Positions 1-8,572 of a DNA stretch of 39,765 nt are shown here, in pieces. This DNA comes from Leptospiraceae bacterium (lineage in GTDB: Bacteria > Spirochaetota > Leptospiria > Leptospirales > Leptospiraceae): NCBI GenBank assembly GCA_017996175.1, contig JAGOHK010000037.1:1-39765 (forward strand). Direction: 5' to 3'. Positions within the stretch are counted from its first letter, which is position 1; each line of letters starts with the position of its first letter. The notes under the pieces are model-generated. The model made no database searches, was not told the DNA's origin, and was given only the letters and a program-made list of their open reading frames with translations. The position numbers and the translations under genes are program-made.

Positions 1-120
1 TTCCAAGAAATAGTGAATCGCTAATTTATCTTGCAATGGTTTCATTAATGGCGAAAAGAATATCAGGTTTTTCTAATACACGCAAGCTTACGAAACGTTA
101 GACGGCTTTTCAGACACGCT
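1..120 (+). mobile_element. Right end of an insertion sequence, cut by the window edge
   Basis: The first 120 bases hold the last 32 codons of a transposase-like frame, followed within a few bases by a candidate terminal inverted repeat at about 101-119 (gacggcttttcagacacgc). Immediately after it the reading frame of the kinase gene on the other strand stops. The interrupted kinase would be expected to continue with a Tyr (TAY) codon after its last Ala; only the TA is left, which fits insertion at a TA dinucleotide. IS5-like DDE elements often have this layout, but the family assignment is inference. The left end lies outside the window, so neither a target duplication nor the second terminal repeat can be checked. 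Confidence 0.6.
3..101 (+). CDS. Transposase, C-terminal fragment (partial at window start)
   Basis: An open frame runs in from before the window and ends with TAG at 99-101. The visible 32 residues end in the segments SLIYLAMVSLMAKR and TRKLTKR. A hydrophobic helix with a basic tail just before the stop is typical of the C-terminus of IS5/IS4-like DDE transposases. No catalytic residue lies in this part, so the assignment depends on the tail, the adjacent terminal-repeat-like sequence and the disrupted neighbour gene. The opposite strand also reads open here for about 20 codons, but without a start or motif. Confidence 0.5.
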   Translation, partial: PRNSESLIYLAMVSLMAKRISGFSNTRKLTKR

Positions 121-2190
121 CTAAGCAGCCTGTTGAATTCTATCATGTGCAAATTTATACTCTGGGATTTTGTCCTCTGTATTTTGCTCCGAATTATTTG
201 AGTCAAATTCTTGAATAAATCCGATTGGGATTATAAAATTTTCCGCGGCTGCCGGCAAAATTTCATTTAGGGTGTCCTCTTGCGATTTTTCCATAACTAG
301 CGATAGTGTTTTTAGATCAAATTGGTTTCCTATGCAAGCGGATAATTGTAATAATCTTTGAGTGACCTTTGGAAGTTTTTGGATTTTGCCTGTCATGAGT
401 TCTACTACATTATCCGTAAACCCTCTCTTCTCTATTTTCTGAATGTCCCAATTCCAGACTTGATTTTTCTCATCAAACAAAAGTAAATTTTCGGAGTAAA
501 GGGATTTGAGAAATTCATTCATGAAAAAAGGATTTCCGCCGGTTTTTCTAAATACTAACTCACTTAAAAGACGAATTTTTTCTTCCTCTGCTTGAGTAGT
601 ATCAGATATTATTTCGGTTACTGTATTTAGGCTAAGAGGAGATAATAGGATATAATTTAGAATAGCCCCTGTTTTTGATATTTCGTCTAACGTAATTGTA
701 AGTGGATGTAAAGAAGAAACTTCGTTATCTCTATAAGCACCGATTAAAAATAATCCCGGAGAAGAAGAGGACATTAATAAATGAACTAGGTTTAAGGAAG
801 CACTATCCGCCCATTGAAGATCATCTAAAAAAATAACGAGTGGATGTTCTTTTCTGGTAAATACTTTGATGAAATTTTGAAACACTAAATTAAACCTATT
901 CTGTGATTCGTTGATTCCTAACTCAGAGGCTTCTGGCTGTTTGCCCAAAATTAATTCTACCTCTGGAATAACATCTATAATGACAGCAGCATTTTCCCCA
1001 AGAGCATCGAGTAGTTTCTCTTTCCAGGTGTTTAATTTGGATTCCGTTTCGCTTAACAGTTGTTTGACTAAGTCTTGGAAAATATTTACAAACGCTTTGT
1101 AGGGAATATTTCGATTGTACTGATCGAATTTGCCTGATATAAAATACCCTCGTTTTTCAGTAATAGGTTTATAGATTTCTGCGACTACTGACGATTTACC
1201 GATACCGGAATAACCCGTAATGAGTAACATTTCACTTTTTTCTGCAATTACTCTTTCAAATGAGTTTAGTAAAATTTCAATTTCCTTTTCGCGCCCATAT
1301 AATTTTTGTGGAATTTGGAATTTGTTTGAATTATCCTTTGTTGCAATTCTTGGTAGCTTATCGTTGTAATCCGATATTCCTGATTTTAAAATTTCTAAGT
1401 CATGTAGTAAACCATAACTAGTTTGGTATCTGGCTTCGGCTGTCTTCGCTAATAATTTCAATACTAAATCAGACAGTGGAATAGGAATACTTGTATCTAC
1501 TTGTGTAAGTGGAATTGCCTGTCTTGCAATATGAGAATGAACTAGCTCCATTGGGTCAGTAAAGTCAAATGGCAATTTGCCGGTGAGTAGTTCATAAAAT
1601 GTTATACCTAGAGAGTAAAAGTCTGTTCTATAGTCGATAGACCGATTCATTCTACCTGTTTGTTCGGGCGATATATAAGCTAGTGTCCCTTCGAGAATAT
1701 TAGGGTTTTCTAATGAAGTATTTTCGCGAGTAAAGGTAGTAGAAATTCCAAAGTCTATCATTTTTAAACTTTTTGTTTCTGGGTTGTAAATGAAGTTAGA
1801 TGGATTTATATCTTTATGAATTACATTTAGTTTATGAACATCTCCAATTGCAGTTACCATTAGAATCGAAATCGTGAAAAATTCGTCTAACGTTACTTTG
1901 CTTTTAAAATGTTCTTTTAGAGACAAACCGTTAATATCCTCAAGTAAAATTCCTAAGCGGTTACCTTCTTTTTCTAAAGAATATGCTTTGATTACCAAAT
2001 CAGAATTTATATTTTTTAAGATTTGGAATTCAGTGCGTAGCCTAGTAACTAACTCTGGTGCTGGGTATTCACTCTTTAATGTTTTTAGAATAAAACTAGT
2101 ATGATTTTCTTCATTATTTACTCTAAATATTTCAGTATGCTTGGTCTCGTGGAGTTTTTCTAATATTCTATAATTTCCAAATGTTTGCAT
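121..2190 (-). CDS. Ser/Thr protein kinase-AAA ATPase signalling protein, truncated by an IS
   Basis: Residues 1-265 form a Hanks-type kinase domain: ATP-binding Lys36, catalytic HKD loop at 125-127 (HRD in most kinases) with Asn132, DFG at 146-148, and the activation-segment/APE region near 168-180. The glycine-rich loop is poorly conserved, as is common in this subfamily. Residues 290-680 form an AAA-type ATPase with Walker A GYSGIGKSS (322-330) and Walker B VIFLDDLQWAD (about 448-458). Full-length members are usually well over 1000 residues and continue past the motif FAHDRIQQAAY into tetratricopeptide-like, GAF and histidine-kinase or phosphatase domains. This copy stops exactly after QQAA where the insertion sequence begins, so those output domains are lost. 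The start is supported by AGAGAGG about 6 bases upstream of ATG. It may still make a stable kinase-ATPase protein, but it is best read as a broken gene. Confidence 0.85.
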   Translation of the reverse strand: MQTFGNYRILEKLHETKHTEIFRVNNEENHTSFILKTLKSEYPAPELVTRLRTEFQILKNINSDLVIKAYSLEKEGNRLGILLEDINGLSLKEHFKSKVTLDEFFTISILMVTAIGDVHKLNVIHKDINPSNFIYNPETKSLKMIDFGISTTFTRENTSLENPNILEGTLAYISPEQTGRMNRSIDYRTDFYSLGITFYELLTGKLPFDFTDPMELVHSHIARQAIPLTQVDTSIPIPLSDLVLKLLAKTAEARYQTSYGLLHDLEILKSGISDYNDKLPRIATKDNSNKFQIPQKLYGREKEIEILLNSFERVIAEKSEMLLITGYSGIGKSSVVAEIYKPITEKRGYFISGKFDQYNRNIPYKAFVNIFQDLVKQLLSETESKLNTWKEKLLDALGENAAVIIDVIPEVELILGKQPEASELGINESQNRFNLVFQNFIKVFTRKEHPLVIFLDDLQWADSASLNLVHLLMSSSSPGLFLIGAYRDNEVSSLHPLTITLDEISKTGAILNYILLSPLSLNTVTEIISDTTQAEEEKIRLLSELVFRKTGGNPFFMNEFLKSLYSENLLLFDEKNQVWNWDIQKIEKRGFTDNVVELMTGKIQKLPKVTQRLLQLSACIGNQFDLKTLSLVMEKSQEDTLNEILPAAAENFIIPIGFIQEFDSNNSEQNTEDKIPEYKFAHDRIQQAA

Positions 2191-2274
2191 GCAAAGCCTC
2201 TCTTGGTCATTTAAGAATAACTAATCTTTAATTAAAATTCTTTTTTATGCTATCTCGCATAACGTGTGTTGGTG

Positions 2275-3393
2275 TTATTCAATATTTGCTAGATCAGTTC
2301 CGCGATAGTAATGAGCTAAAATGTCTTTGTAATCATAGTCTTTTTCTGCCATACCTTTGCTTCCCCATTGACTCATTCCTACACCATGACCAAATCCTTT
2401 ACCTGTGATTCTAAAATTTTCCTCCTGCAATTCGATTTCAAATAAGAGAGAGCGCATAACGGTTTGCCCGATGGCTCTCCTGAATTCAACTGCATTCATA
2501 GTTACAGTTTTTTCTTTACCTTCAATCTCTATTGTTTTTGCGCGACCGGATGGACTTGTTTCTATCACTCTTATATTTTTTATTTCTTCTAGTTCTAAAA
2601 ATTTTAATTTTTCCTGCATTTGGCTAGGACTTAAATTGATTTTCCACTCAAAGTTATTTGCTTCCTTGCAGTGAGGAGAGTCGACAACGAGAAGATAGTT
2701 TAATCCAGTGTAACCCCACACAACTTCGGGTAATTCTGTTTTTCCCCCACTATTACTATGATAGAAAGTTCGTGCAGGTTTTTCCCTGTAAAGCAAGATC
2801 TCTCCCTTTGTTTCTTGCACTGCTTGATTGGAACGAACTGTTTCTCGTTTGATTCCTCCATAAACTTGGGATTGGGTTGTAGACTCTACATGATAGGTGC
2901 TGTTCGGTGAGGCTAATATCGAGTCAACGGCGTATGTTCTTGCGGCTACTGCTTGCGATTTTAGCGCTTCTAGATGCCAGCTTGCAGGCATTTCAGCAGC
3001 GACTACTCCCATGAGATAATCTTCCAGTGGTAGTTTGTTGACAAATATGAATTTGCCGCTATTTTTCTCTGGAACAATTTCTAATTCTCCTTTATAAGGA
3101 AGGTCTTTTAGTATAAATTGTCCCGCAGTAAAACTAAGTTTGATTCTCTCTTTAGTATTACTAGGTTCAAATACAAAAATTTCATTTAACTCTTGTTGTT
3201 CTTTATTTCGTTCGATTGTAATTTTTCCACTGGACTTAATTTCAATAGGAATATCGTATTTCCCCAAGTTCACTTTGATTTCTTTCAGTATATCTTTGTT
3301 CGTTGCCTGCCAAGATTTCTGAAAAAAAGAACTGCAGGAATTATAAAGCAATATAAACAAAATAAATAGCAAAGAGGAAATAAATTTAATCAT
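2275..3393 (-). CDS. SpoIID/LytB-domain lipoprotein
   Basis: The 372-residue product starts with a lipoprotein signal peptide: a hydrophobic run from about residue 5, then LLYNSC with the lipidation Cys at about 20, fitting the relaxed spirochaete lipobox. The rest matches the SpoIID/LytB family: LPLEDYLMGVVAAEMP, the segment ALKSQAVAARTYA, and the C-terminal GKGFGHGVGMSQWGSKGMA. In spore formers SpoIID is a lytic transglycosylase acting on denuded glycan strands; in non-sporulating bacteria relatives act on envelope peptidoglycan. The catalytic Glu in the AAEMP segment is present. It lies upstream of the kinase-AAA gene on the same strand with an 84-bp gap, so co-transcription is possible. 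Confidence 0.85.
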   Translation of the reverse strand: MIKFISSLLFILFILLYNSCSSFFQKSWQATNKDILKEIKVNLGKYDIPIEIKSSGKITIERNKEQQELNEIFVFEPSNTKERIKLSFTAGQFILKDLPYKGELEIVPEKNSGKFIFVNKLPLEDYLMGVVAAEMPASWHLEALKSQAVAARTYAVDSILASPNSTYHVESTTQSQVYGGIKRETVRSNQAVQETKGEILLYREKPARTFYHSNSGGKTELPEVVWGYTGLNYLLVVDSPHCKEANNFEWKINLSPSQMQEKLKFLELEEIKNIRVIETSPSGRAKTIEIEGKEKTVTMNAVEFRRAIGQTVMRSLLFEIELQEENFRITGKGFGHGVGMSQWGSKGMAEKDYDYKDILAHYYRGTDLANIE

Positions 3394-3433
3394 AGTTTTG
3401 TTTTCTTTATTAGTATCGAAAACTTGTCAATGG

Positions 3434-3485
3434 GAAATTACCAAAGAAGGCGAACAAACGTTTGTTCGCCTTCTTTGGTAATTTC
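3434..3485. repeat. Perfect 52-bp palindrome in a divergent intergenic region
   Basis: Each 26-base arm is the exact reverse complement of the other, centred on CG at 3459-3460, so the duplex can extrude as a cruciform or fold as a very stable hairpin with almost no loop. The core is accaaagaaggcgaacaaac and its mirror. There is no T-run on either side, and the flanking genes (SpoIID-like to the left on minus, hydrolase to the right on plus) point away from it, so it is not placed as a normal terminator. Confidence 0.9.
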
Positions 3486-3630
3486 ACCTTCTCGGGTAAA
3501 TTCCCATCTTGGGGAGAATGATTTTATACCTATAAAAACTTGACGGCAAGGTTATGCATTTCTACAACAGTTTTAGATGTTAAGACTGAGTGAATTTTCG
3601 GTCTTTCGGAACTAAGGATCTAGAGGAATT

Positions 3631-4485
3631 ATGGGATATACAAACAAACAAAGCACGTTTCAATCTGCTACTGACAAAGCAAATATTTTTTACCAATCTT
3701 GGACTAAGCCAAAGGCAAAAAGAGTATTGGTTCTCCAACATGGATTTGGAGAACATAGTGATCGTTATGGAAATTTATTAGAAAAACTAAAAGACGATGA
3801 TTTTTCCATTTATGCTCTTGATACAAGAGGGCATGGAAGATCGGATGGGAAACGTGGTCATGTGGATCAATTTCAATATTATGTAAATGATTTGATGGAG
3901 CTAATCTATATTGCCCGCGAGGAGCAGAAGGTAAGTAAAGTAACTTTACTTGGTCATTCTCTTGGTGGAGTAATTTCACTTCAATACGCATTAGAGGGAT
4001 TTAATCAAGACAATTTAGACGGGTTAATCCTGAGTTCCCCCGGAATTAAAATTAAAATGGATTTAGAAAAAGAAGTTAAAAAATTTTTTGGAGAATTTTT
4101 GGCAAATATTATTCCTGACACAACGATAGACGCAAACCTTGATCTAAAATACCTATCTCATGATCAATCTGTAATTGACACTTATAAGGCTGATAAATTA
4201 GTTCATGGAAAAATTTCTTTTCAAATGGCATCCAACCTTTTCAATCTTTCTAAAGCGTTATACGAAAAGGCAAATCATCTTCGAATACCAGTTTTAATTA
4301 TTCATGGAGAAGAGGATGGAATCGCAGATGTAAATGGAAGTCGAGATTTATTCCGTCATCTTACTACCGCTAAAAAGTTTATCAAAACTTATCCTGGACT
4401 TTTTCATGAATTAATGAATGAACTTCCTAAGGATAGAGAAGTAGTATTGACAGATATTAAAGAATTTTTACATTCAGTTGGTTAA
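3631..4485 (+). CDS. Alpha/beta hydrolase, monoacylglycerol-lipase-like (serine aminopeptidase S33 superfamily)
   Basis: This 284-residue soluble protein has the lipase/esterase fold signatures: the oxyanion region LQHGFGEHSDRYGN, the nucleophile elbow GHSLGG, the acid-containing segment IHGEEDGIADVNGS, and a C-terminal His in GLFHELMNE. The overall pattern is that of Hydrolase_4 monoglyceride lipases and lysophospholipases, which release fatty acids from glycerolipids. No signal peptide is seen, so it is predicted cytoplasmic. AGAGGAATT precedes the ATG. It converges on the phosphatase gene and their stop codons overlap by a few bases, with no room for a conventional terminator between them. 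Substrate cannot be told from sequence. Confidence 0.88.
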   Translation: MGYTNKQSTFQSATDKANIFYQSWTKPKAKRVLVLQHGFGEHSDRYGNLLEKLKDDDFSIYALDTRGHGRSDGKRGHVDQFQYYVNDLMELIYIAREEQKVSKVTLLGHSLGGVISLQYALEGFNQDNLDGLILSSPGIKIKMDLEKEVKKFFGEFLANIIPDTTIDANLDLKYLSHDQSVIDTYKADKLVHGKISFQMASNLFNLSKALYEKANHLRIPVLIIHGEEDGIADVNGSRDLFRHLTTAKKFIKTYPGLFHELMNELPKDREVVLTDIKEFLHSVG

Positions 4486-6560
4486 GACGTAGCTAATTTT
4501 TTATCTAAAAACTTTTTTAGGCGAATAGCTGGAATATAATCTGGATCTATTGTAACGATTTTACTGAGCACATCTAGTGCCTTGTCAGGGTAATTTTCTT
4601 TTGTAAATGTTTTGGCGAGGTTGTAGAGTGCTGGTAAATTTCCACTTCTAAGGGAAATAGATTTTTGTAGTTCTAATTCTGCCCGCCCGTAATTTTCTAA
4701 TTTATAAAAGCAATAACCTAGAATTAAATGAGAATCCGCGTTATAGGTTTTCAGGCTATTGTATTCTTCCAGATATTTGATAGCGAGCGCATAATTACGA
4801 ATTTTCGCATAGCATTTTCCCAAGAGTAAAAGTATACTCAGGTCATTCGGTAAAATAGAGTTAGCCTTCATTAAGTTTTCTGCAGCTAGGTCATATTCTT
4901 CGTTATTAAAATTTTTTTCCGCTTCAAGTTTGTGTTTATCAAATGCTTCCATATTTAAACTAAGCCCGATTCCAAGTAGAGTAATATCATCTCCTTGGTC
5001 AGTTCCGCGGCAGTAATGATTGAAACTTTTCATAATGAAATCAATGGATGTTTTTATATCCATATCCGCAGTTTCGAGGATATACTTGATTAGGTTCTCT
5101 TGTTGGAATTGTTCACCTACATCATTTTGACCTTCGATGAGACCGTCGGTGTATACGAATAATTTATCCCCTGGTTCAAGCTTAATTTTATAATCTCTAA
5201 AATGATCCCTTGCATCATCAAACATTCCTAGAAAAGTTCCTTCCCCATCTAGGACAATAATTTCTTTCGTTTTGCTTTTCATTAAAATAGGTCTTGGGTG
5301 ACCTGCAATGGAATAAGTCATTTCATAATCGGAATCAAAAATTCCGTAGAAACAAGTTAGATAACCTTGCTGTTTTACTAAATCTAACAACTCACTATTT
5401 GCATTTCCCAAAATTTCGGAAGGGCTATCTAGTTTATAATTCGTAAAAAGTAATTTAGAAATTGCAGTGATAAAGGCAGCCGGAACACCATGACCGGATA
5501 CATCACTAACTAAAACTCCCAAACGGTTCGAGCCAAAGTTGAAATAATCGTAATAATCCCCACTGACTTCTTGCATAGGCATGAAGCTAACGGCAAACTG
5601 TAATCCCCGCCAATCTGGAATTCTCTGGGGGATAATACCGCGTTGTATGTTACGCGCGATTTTTAAATCTTTAGTGATAGACTTTTGTTTAATCATGAGT
5701 TCATTTCGAAGGCTTTTTAGAACTTCTACAGCAGCCTCCAAATCACGATTTTCGATATAGAGTTCTTTTGATTTGCTAAAAATATCATTTAGATCAATGT
5801 AAGAATACTGACCCTTATCCGCATCATCCTCTAGGGAAGAAATAATAAATGTCTTTGATTCAAATGCTGGAGAAATTTTATTGATATTTGTTTTTCCTAC
5901 TTTGATTTTACATTCATCCCAAGAAATTTCTATGATTGTTTTTTTTGAATTAAACTTTGTAAATTCTAATTTCTCAAAGTACTTAGAGTCGATTGTTTCC
6001 AAAGTGGTTTCTAATAATATAGTTTGGTATCCGGTGACTTGAAATAAAATACTAGTTCCTTGAAGAATGCCGCGTAGAAAAATTAAATCATTTAGGTTTT
6101 CTTTAATTTTTTTATTAAATTGAAATTCAAGTTTGAGTTTATTTTTAGAAGAGCTAATCGTTTTTATTTCAATGTAACGAATGTAATGATCTAAAAGTAA
6201 TGGAAGCCTCGAAATTAATTCTTCGAATTCAATTTGCACATCATCGGAGGGAAGTATTTCAAAACTGTCTGATAGGAAAAAATCTTTTCCCATATTGAAT
6301 AAAATATCAGAGAGAGGAATAGATTCACCAAATTTGGTAAATATTTTATTTTCGAGTATACTTGGTATCCAAAAGTTGGAGTCCTTTAAAACTCTAGATA
6401 GAGTCATCGGGTCGATCAATTGTTGCAGAATCAGCTCACCTTGCGTTTCTTTCGTGTGATCTAGAAATATGCGTACGATTTTATTTAATCGTCTGGCTGT
6501 TACCTCTGGTGTTACATATAATCCTAGGGATACAGATTCTGGTTTTGGGTTCTCGGACAT
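4482..6560 (-). CDS. SpoIIE/RsbU-type PP2C phosphatase with C-terminal TPR repeats
   Basis: The 692-residue product has three parts. Residues 1-260 are an unrecognised N-terminal region, probably sensory, with a helix-rich part around 155-190. Residues 262-305 look like a coiled-coil signalling helix ending in IARNIQRGIIPQ, the usual lead into SpoIIE domains. Residues 306-530 are the PP2C-like phosphatase with metal-binding SGDYYD (Asp335/Asp338), SDVSGHGVPAAF (Asp353) and a late GDDITLLGIG. Residues about 540-690 are tetratricopeptide repeats (LLGKCYAKIRNYALAIKYLE and similar units). Such proteins usually dephosphorylate anti-sigma-factor antagonists. Its promoter (6572-6600) lies so close that the mRNA should be almost leaderless. 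Confidence 0.88.
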   Translation of the reverse strand: MSENPKPESVSLGLYVTPEVTARRLNKIVRIFLDHTKETQGELILQQLIDPMTLSRVLKDSNFWIPSILENKIFTKFGESIPLSDILFNMGKDFFLSDSFEILPSDDVQIEFEELISRLPLLLDHYIRYIEIKTISSSKNKLKLEFQFNKKIKENLNDLIFLRGILQGTSILFQVTGYQTILLETTLETIDSKYFEKLEFTKFNSKKTIIEISWDECKIKVGKTNINKISPAFESKTFIISSLEDDADKGQYSYIDLNDIFSKSKELYIENRDLEAAVEVLKSLRNELMIKQKSITKDLKIARNIQRGIIPQRIPDWRGLQFAVSFMPMQEVSGDYYDYFNFGSNRLGVLVSDVSGHGVPAAFITAISKLLFTNYKLDSPSEILGNANSELLDLVKQQGYLTCFYGIFDSDYEMTYSIAGHPRPILMKSKTKEIIVLDGEGTFLGMFDDARDHFRDYKIKLEPGDKLFVYTDGLIEGQNDVGEQFQQENLIKYILETADMDIKTSIDFIMKSFNHYCRGTDQGDDITLLGIGLSLNMEAFDKHKLEAEKNFNNEEYDLAAENLMKANSILPNDLSILLLLGKCYAKIRNYALAIKYLEEYNSLKTYNADSHLILGYCFYKLENYGRAELELQKSISLRSGNLPALYNLAKTFTKENYPDKALDVLSKIVTIDPDYIPAIRLKKFLDKKLATS

Positions 6561-6562
6561 GC

Positions 6563-6578
6563 TTACAATGCATTGTAA
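6563..6578. promoter_or_regulatory. 16-bp perfect palindrome overlapping the phosphatase -10 box (candidate operator)
   Basis: TTACAATG is followed directly by its exact reverse complement CATTGTAA. The element starts 2 bases upstream of the phosphatase ATG and covers the proposed -10 hexamer (6572-6577). A protein bound here would block RNA polymerase. It lies between divergent genes, so it could also affect the membrane-protein gene on the plus strand. The regulator is unknown. Confidence 0.55.
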
Positions 6579-6600
6579 ATAAGGGAAAAAACTTTTTCAA
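6572..6600 (-). promoter_or_regulatory. Sigma-70-type promoter of the SpoIIE-type phosphatase gene
   Basis: On the minus strand TTGAAA (6600-6595) and TACAAT (6577-6572) are separated by exactly 17 bases. Both hexamers match five of six consensus bases. The expected transcription start is about 6565, only some 5 bases before the ATG that ends at 6558, and no Shine-Dalgarno sequence fits in that space. Confidence 0.6.
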
Positions 6601-6652
6601 TTAAAAATAGTTCGATTTGAAATTTTAATTGGATTTTCAAGAAAACCTGCAA

Positions 6653-8572
6653 ATGAGAAAATGCATTATGGCTAGAAAAATTTTAATTTCCATAGTTTTT
6701 TTACAAATTCCCGTTCTTTTGTATAGTTTTTATTTTTTATTACAAGAATTTAGGCAGATTTGCCCAAACCAAGAGTTTTTGAGTTGGGATGCAGATTTAC
6801 GGTTTATTAAAACTTTACAATTAATGGATCATTTTAGGCATTTTGAAATCTTTTCCTTCCTTTTTCAACTTTTAGATTCTCCCACTTGGCCTGTTTTTCG
6901 TAACCTAATCCAAATCTTGGTGTTCTTATTCACAGGTGTATCTACGTATGCCGACGTAATGATTAACGTTGTTACGTTCGCAGTTTTGCTTGGACTTGTG
7001 TTGCATGTATTGTATTATCTTTCTAATGGAAATTGGATTAGCGGATTATTGTTTTTTCCCGTTTGGGTCATGCTTTTTTTGTCGCCTCCCATTTTGGTTT
7101 ATACTTTTTCGGCTATGTTAGAAATCCAAGGAGCTTTGTTTTTTCTAGCGAGCATTTACTATCTATTTTTCTTTTACAAAGAGCCAAATTCTTATACGGA
7201 TAAAATGTTACTTCTTAAATTATCTCTTTCTGTATTTGCATTGTTTAATACGAAGTATCCGTACGGATATTTATTTTTATTAGCTTTACTGCTTGTTCAT
7301 GCAAGCCTTTATATTGATGAAGCAGTACTTTTTGTGACTCGTTATATTGCCTATATAACGAACGTATTTCAAAAGCAATACCGGATAATCGCTATTTTAC
7401 TCTTGGCTTTGATTTATCTTTTGATTCCCGAATTTATTTTGAAAGGAAAATCAAAAACCTATTTGAAGTATATGATTGTTATTCTCGCCTCGGTTGATTT
7501 TTATATCTACTTGTTTAAACAAACCGACGAGCTTATGAATTTGAAATTTCAAAAACTAGTTACCCTTTTAAAATGGGTATTTTTACCTGTTGTAATTTAT
7601 GTGTTAATTCATCCCGATAGATTTTCTAGTTCCAGTGGAACACTTGCTCATGTTCAAACGGAAGGGTACATGGTAGGAGAGGCAGTCGAAAAAAATCTAG
7701 ATTATTATTTTGTTTTTTTTAGAGCGATCACAAGTCAATCTTTTTCATCTGAATGGATTGGCTATTTACTATTAGCCGGATTATTTATATCTGTTGGATT
7801 CGGGTATTATAATTATTATAAACTAAATAAATTGGAAAATTATTTTTTCTTTTCTTTAATCTCTCTTACATCTATTTTGATTTTGACTTTTTTGACTCCG
7901 AATCATCAGGCGAGGCATATTTACCATCTACTACCAACTATTGCTGTGGGAGTAATACTATTTGCCGCTAGTTTTGAAGAGAAACACAAAAAGTTATTAT
8001 ACGGATTTCTATTCCTTTTATCTATTGGTGTATTAATTCCGTTTGTTAGTAAGTTATCGAATCAATTTTCCGGGGAAACTGTTTGTTATACTGGAAAAAA
8101 CAAAGATGATTTTTTTACTCCAAGAGAAATTGAAAAGTTGTTCAAGGACAGGAAGGAAAATACGATTTTCTTTAATTTTATTAATCCAATTCATATAAAC
8201 AAAGCAGATACCGAATTAGTTCTTACAAAAATTGGATACGAAAATAAAATAAAAATTCTAATGAACCCAAAGAATTTTAAAAGAAATCCAAGGGAAGACG
8301 GATTTAACGAAGTTTATATACTCGCTGATTCCTGTGAAAAAGAATACCTTGTAGAAACTTGGTTCAAACAATTGCATCCATATATCAAGTTAGTAAAACA
8401 AGATGATCCCAAACTGTCTGTTCTATATGAGGTAACGTCTGAGGGCAAACCGTTCTTACTCGGTCCCCCTTACCCGGCGAAGAATTTACTAGATCGTAAA
8501 ATTTACAAAGATCCTAGGTTTTCGACTGGAGAAGGTTGTTTACAGACCATTCGTTTTACAATATTACCTTGA
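6653..8572 (+). CDS. Polytopic membrane protein, possible GT-C-like glycosyltransferase
   Basis: About 639 residues with roughly ten or more hydrophobic segments between residue 10 and 450, then a soluble C-terminal domain of about 150 residues carrying charged and mixed sequence. The first loop after the N-terminal helix contains acidic SWDADLRF followed by amphipathic helices, reminiscent of the Asp-bearing first loop of GT-C transferases such as the PMT/ArnT families. No family signature is clear enough to name it. An upstream TTG at 6629 and an internal ATG at 6668 are other possible starts; ATG 6653 is chosen because it keeps a basic n-region. It converges on the ion-channel gene with a 9-bp overlap. 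Confidence 0.7.
   Translation: MRKCIMARKILISIVFLQIPVLLYSFYFLLQEFRQICPNQEFLSWDADLRFIKTLQLMDHFRHFEIFSFLFQLLDSPTWPVFRNLIQILVFLFTGVSTYADVMINVVTFAVLLGLVLHVLYYLSNGNWISGLLFFPVWVMLFLSPPILVYTFSAMLEIQGALFFLASIYYLFFFYKEPNSYTDKMLLLKLSLSVFALFNTKYPYGYLFLLALLLVHASLYIDEAVLFVTRYIAYITNVFQKQYRIIAILLLALIYLLIPEFILKGKSKTYLKYMIVILASVDFYIYLFKQTDELMNLKFQKLVTLLKWVFLPVVIYVLIHPDRFSSSSGTLAHVQTEGYMVGEAVEKNLDYYFVFFRAITSQSFSSEWIGYLLLAGLFISVGFGYYNYYKLNKLENYFFFSLISLTSILILTFLTPNHQARHIYHLLPTIAVGVILFAASFEEKHKKLLYGFLFLLSIGVLIPFVSKLSNQFSGETVCYTGKNKDDFFTPREIEKLFKDRKENTIFFNFINPIHINKADTELVLTKIGYENKIKILMNPKNFKRNPREDGFNEVYILADSCEKEYLVETWFKQLHPYIKLVKQDDPKLSVLYEVTSEGKPFLLGPPYPAKNLLDRKIYKDPRFSTGEGCLQTIRFTILP

Noticed and set aside
2221..2275. 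Intrinsic terminator between the SpoIID-like and kinase genes
   Set aside because: A TTATGC/GCATAA stem is present but is followed by A residues on the transcript strand, not T.
2275..3393. Sporulation function for the SpoIID-like gene
   Set aside because: No other sporulation gene is present and the protein is a lipoprotein of spirochaete type, so a peptidoglycan role without sporulation is more likely.
3425..3430. TTGACA on the minus strand upstream of the SpoIID-like gene
   Set aside because: No acceptable -10 box at 16-18 bases was found, so no promoter is called.
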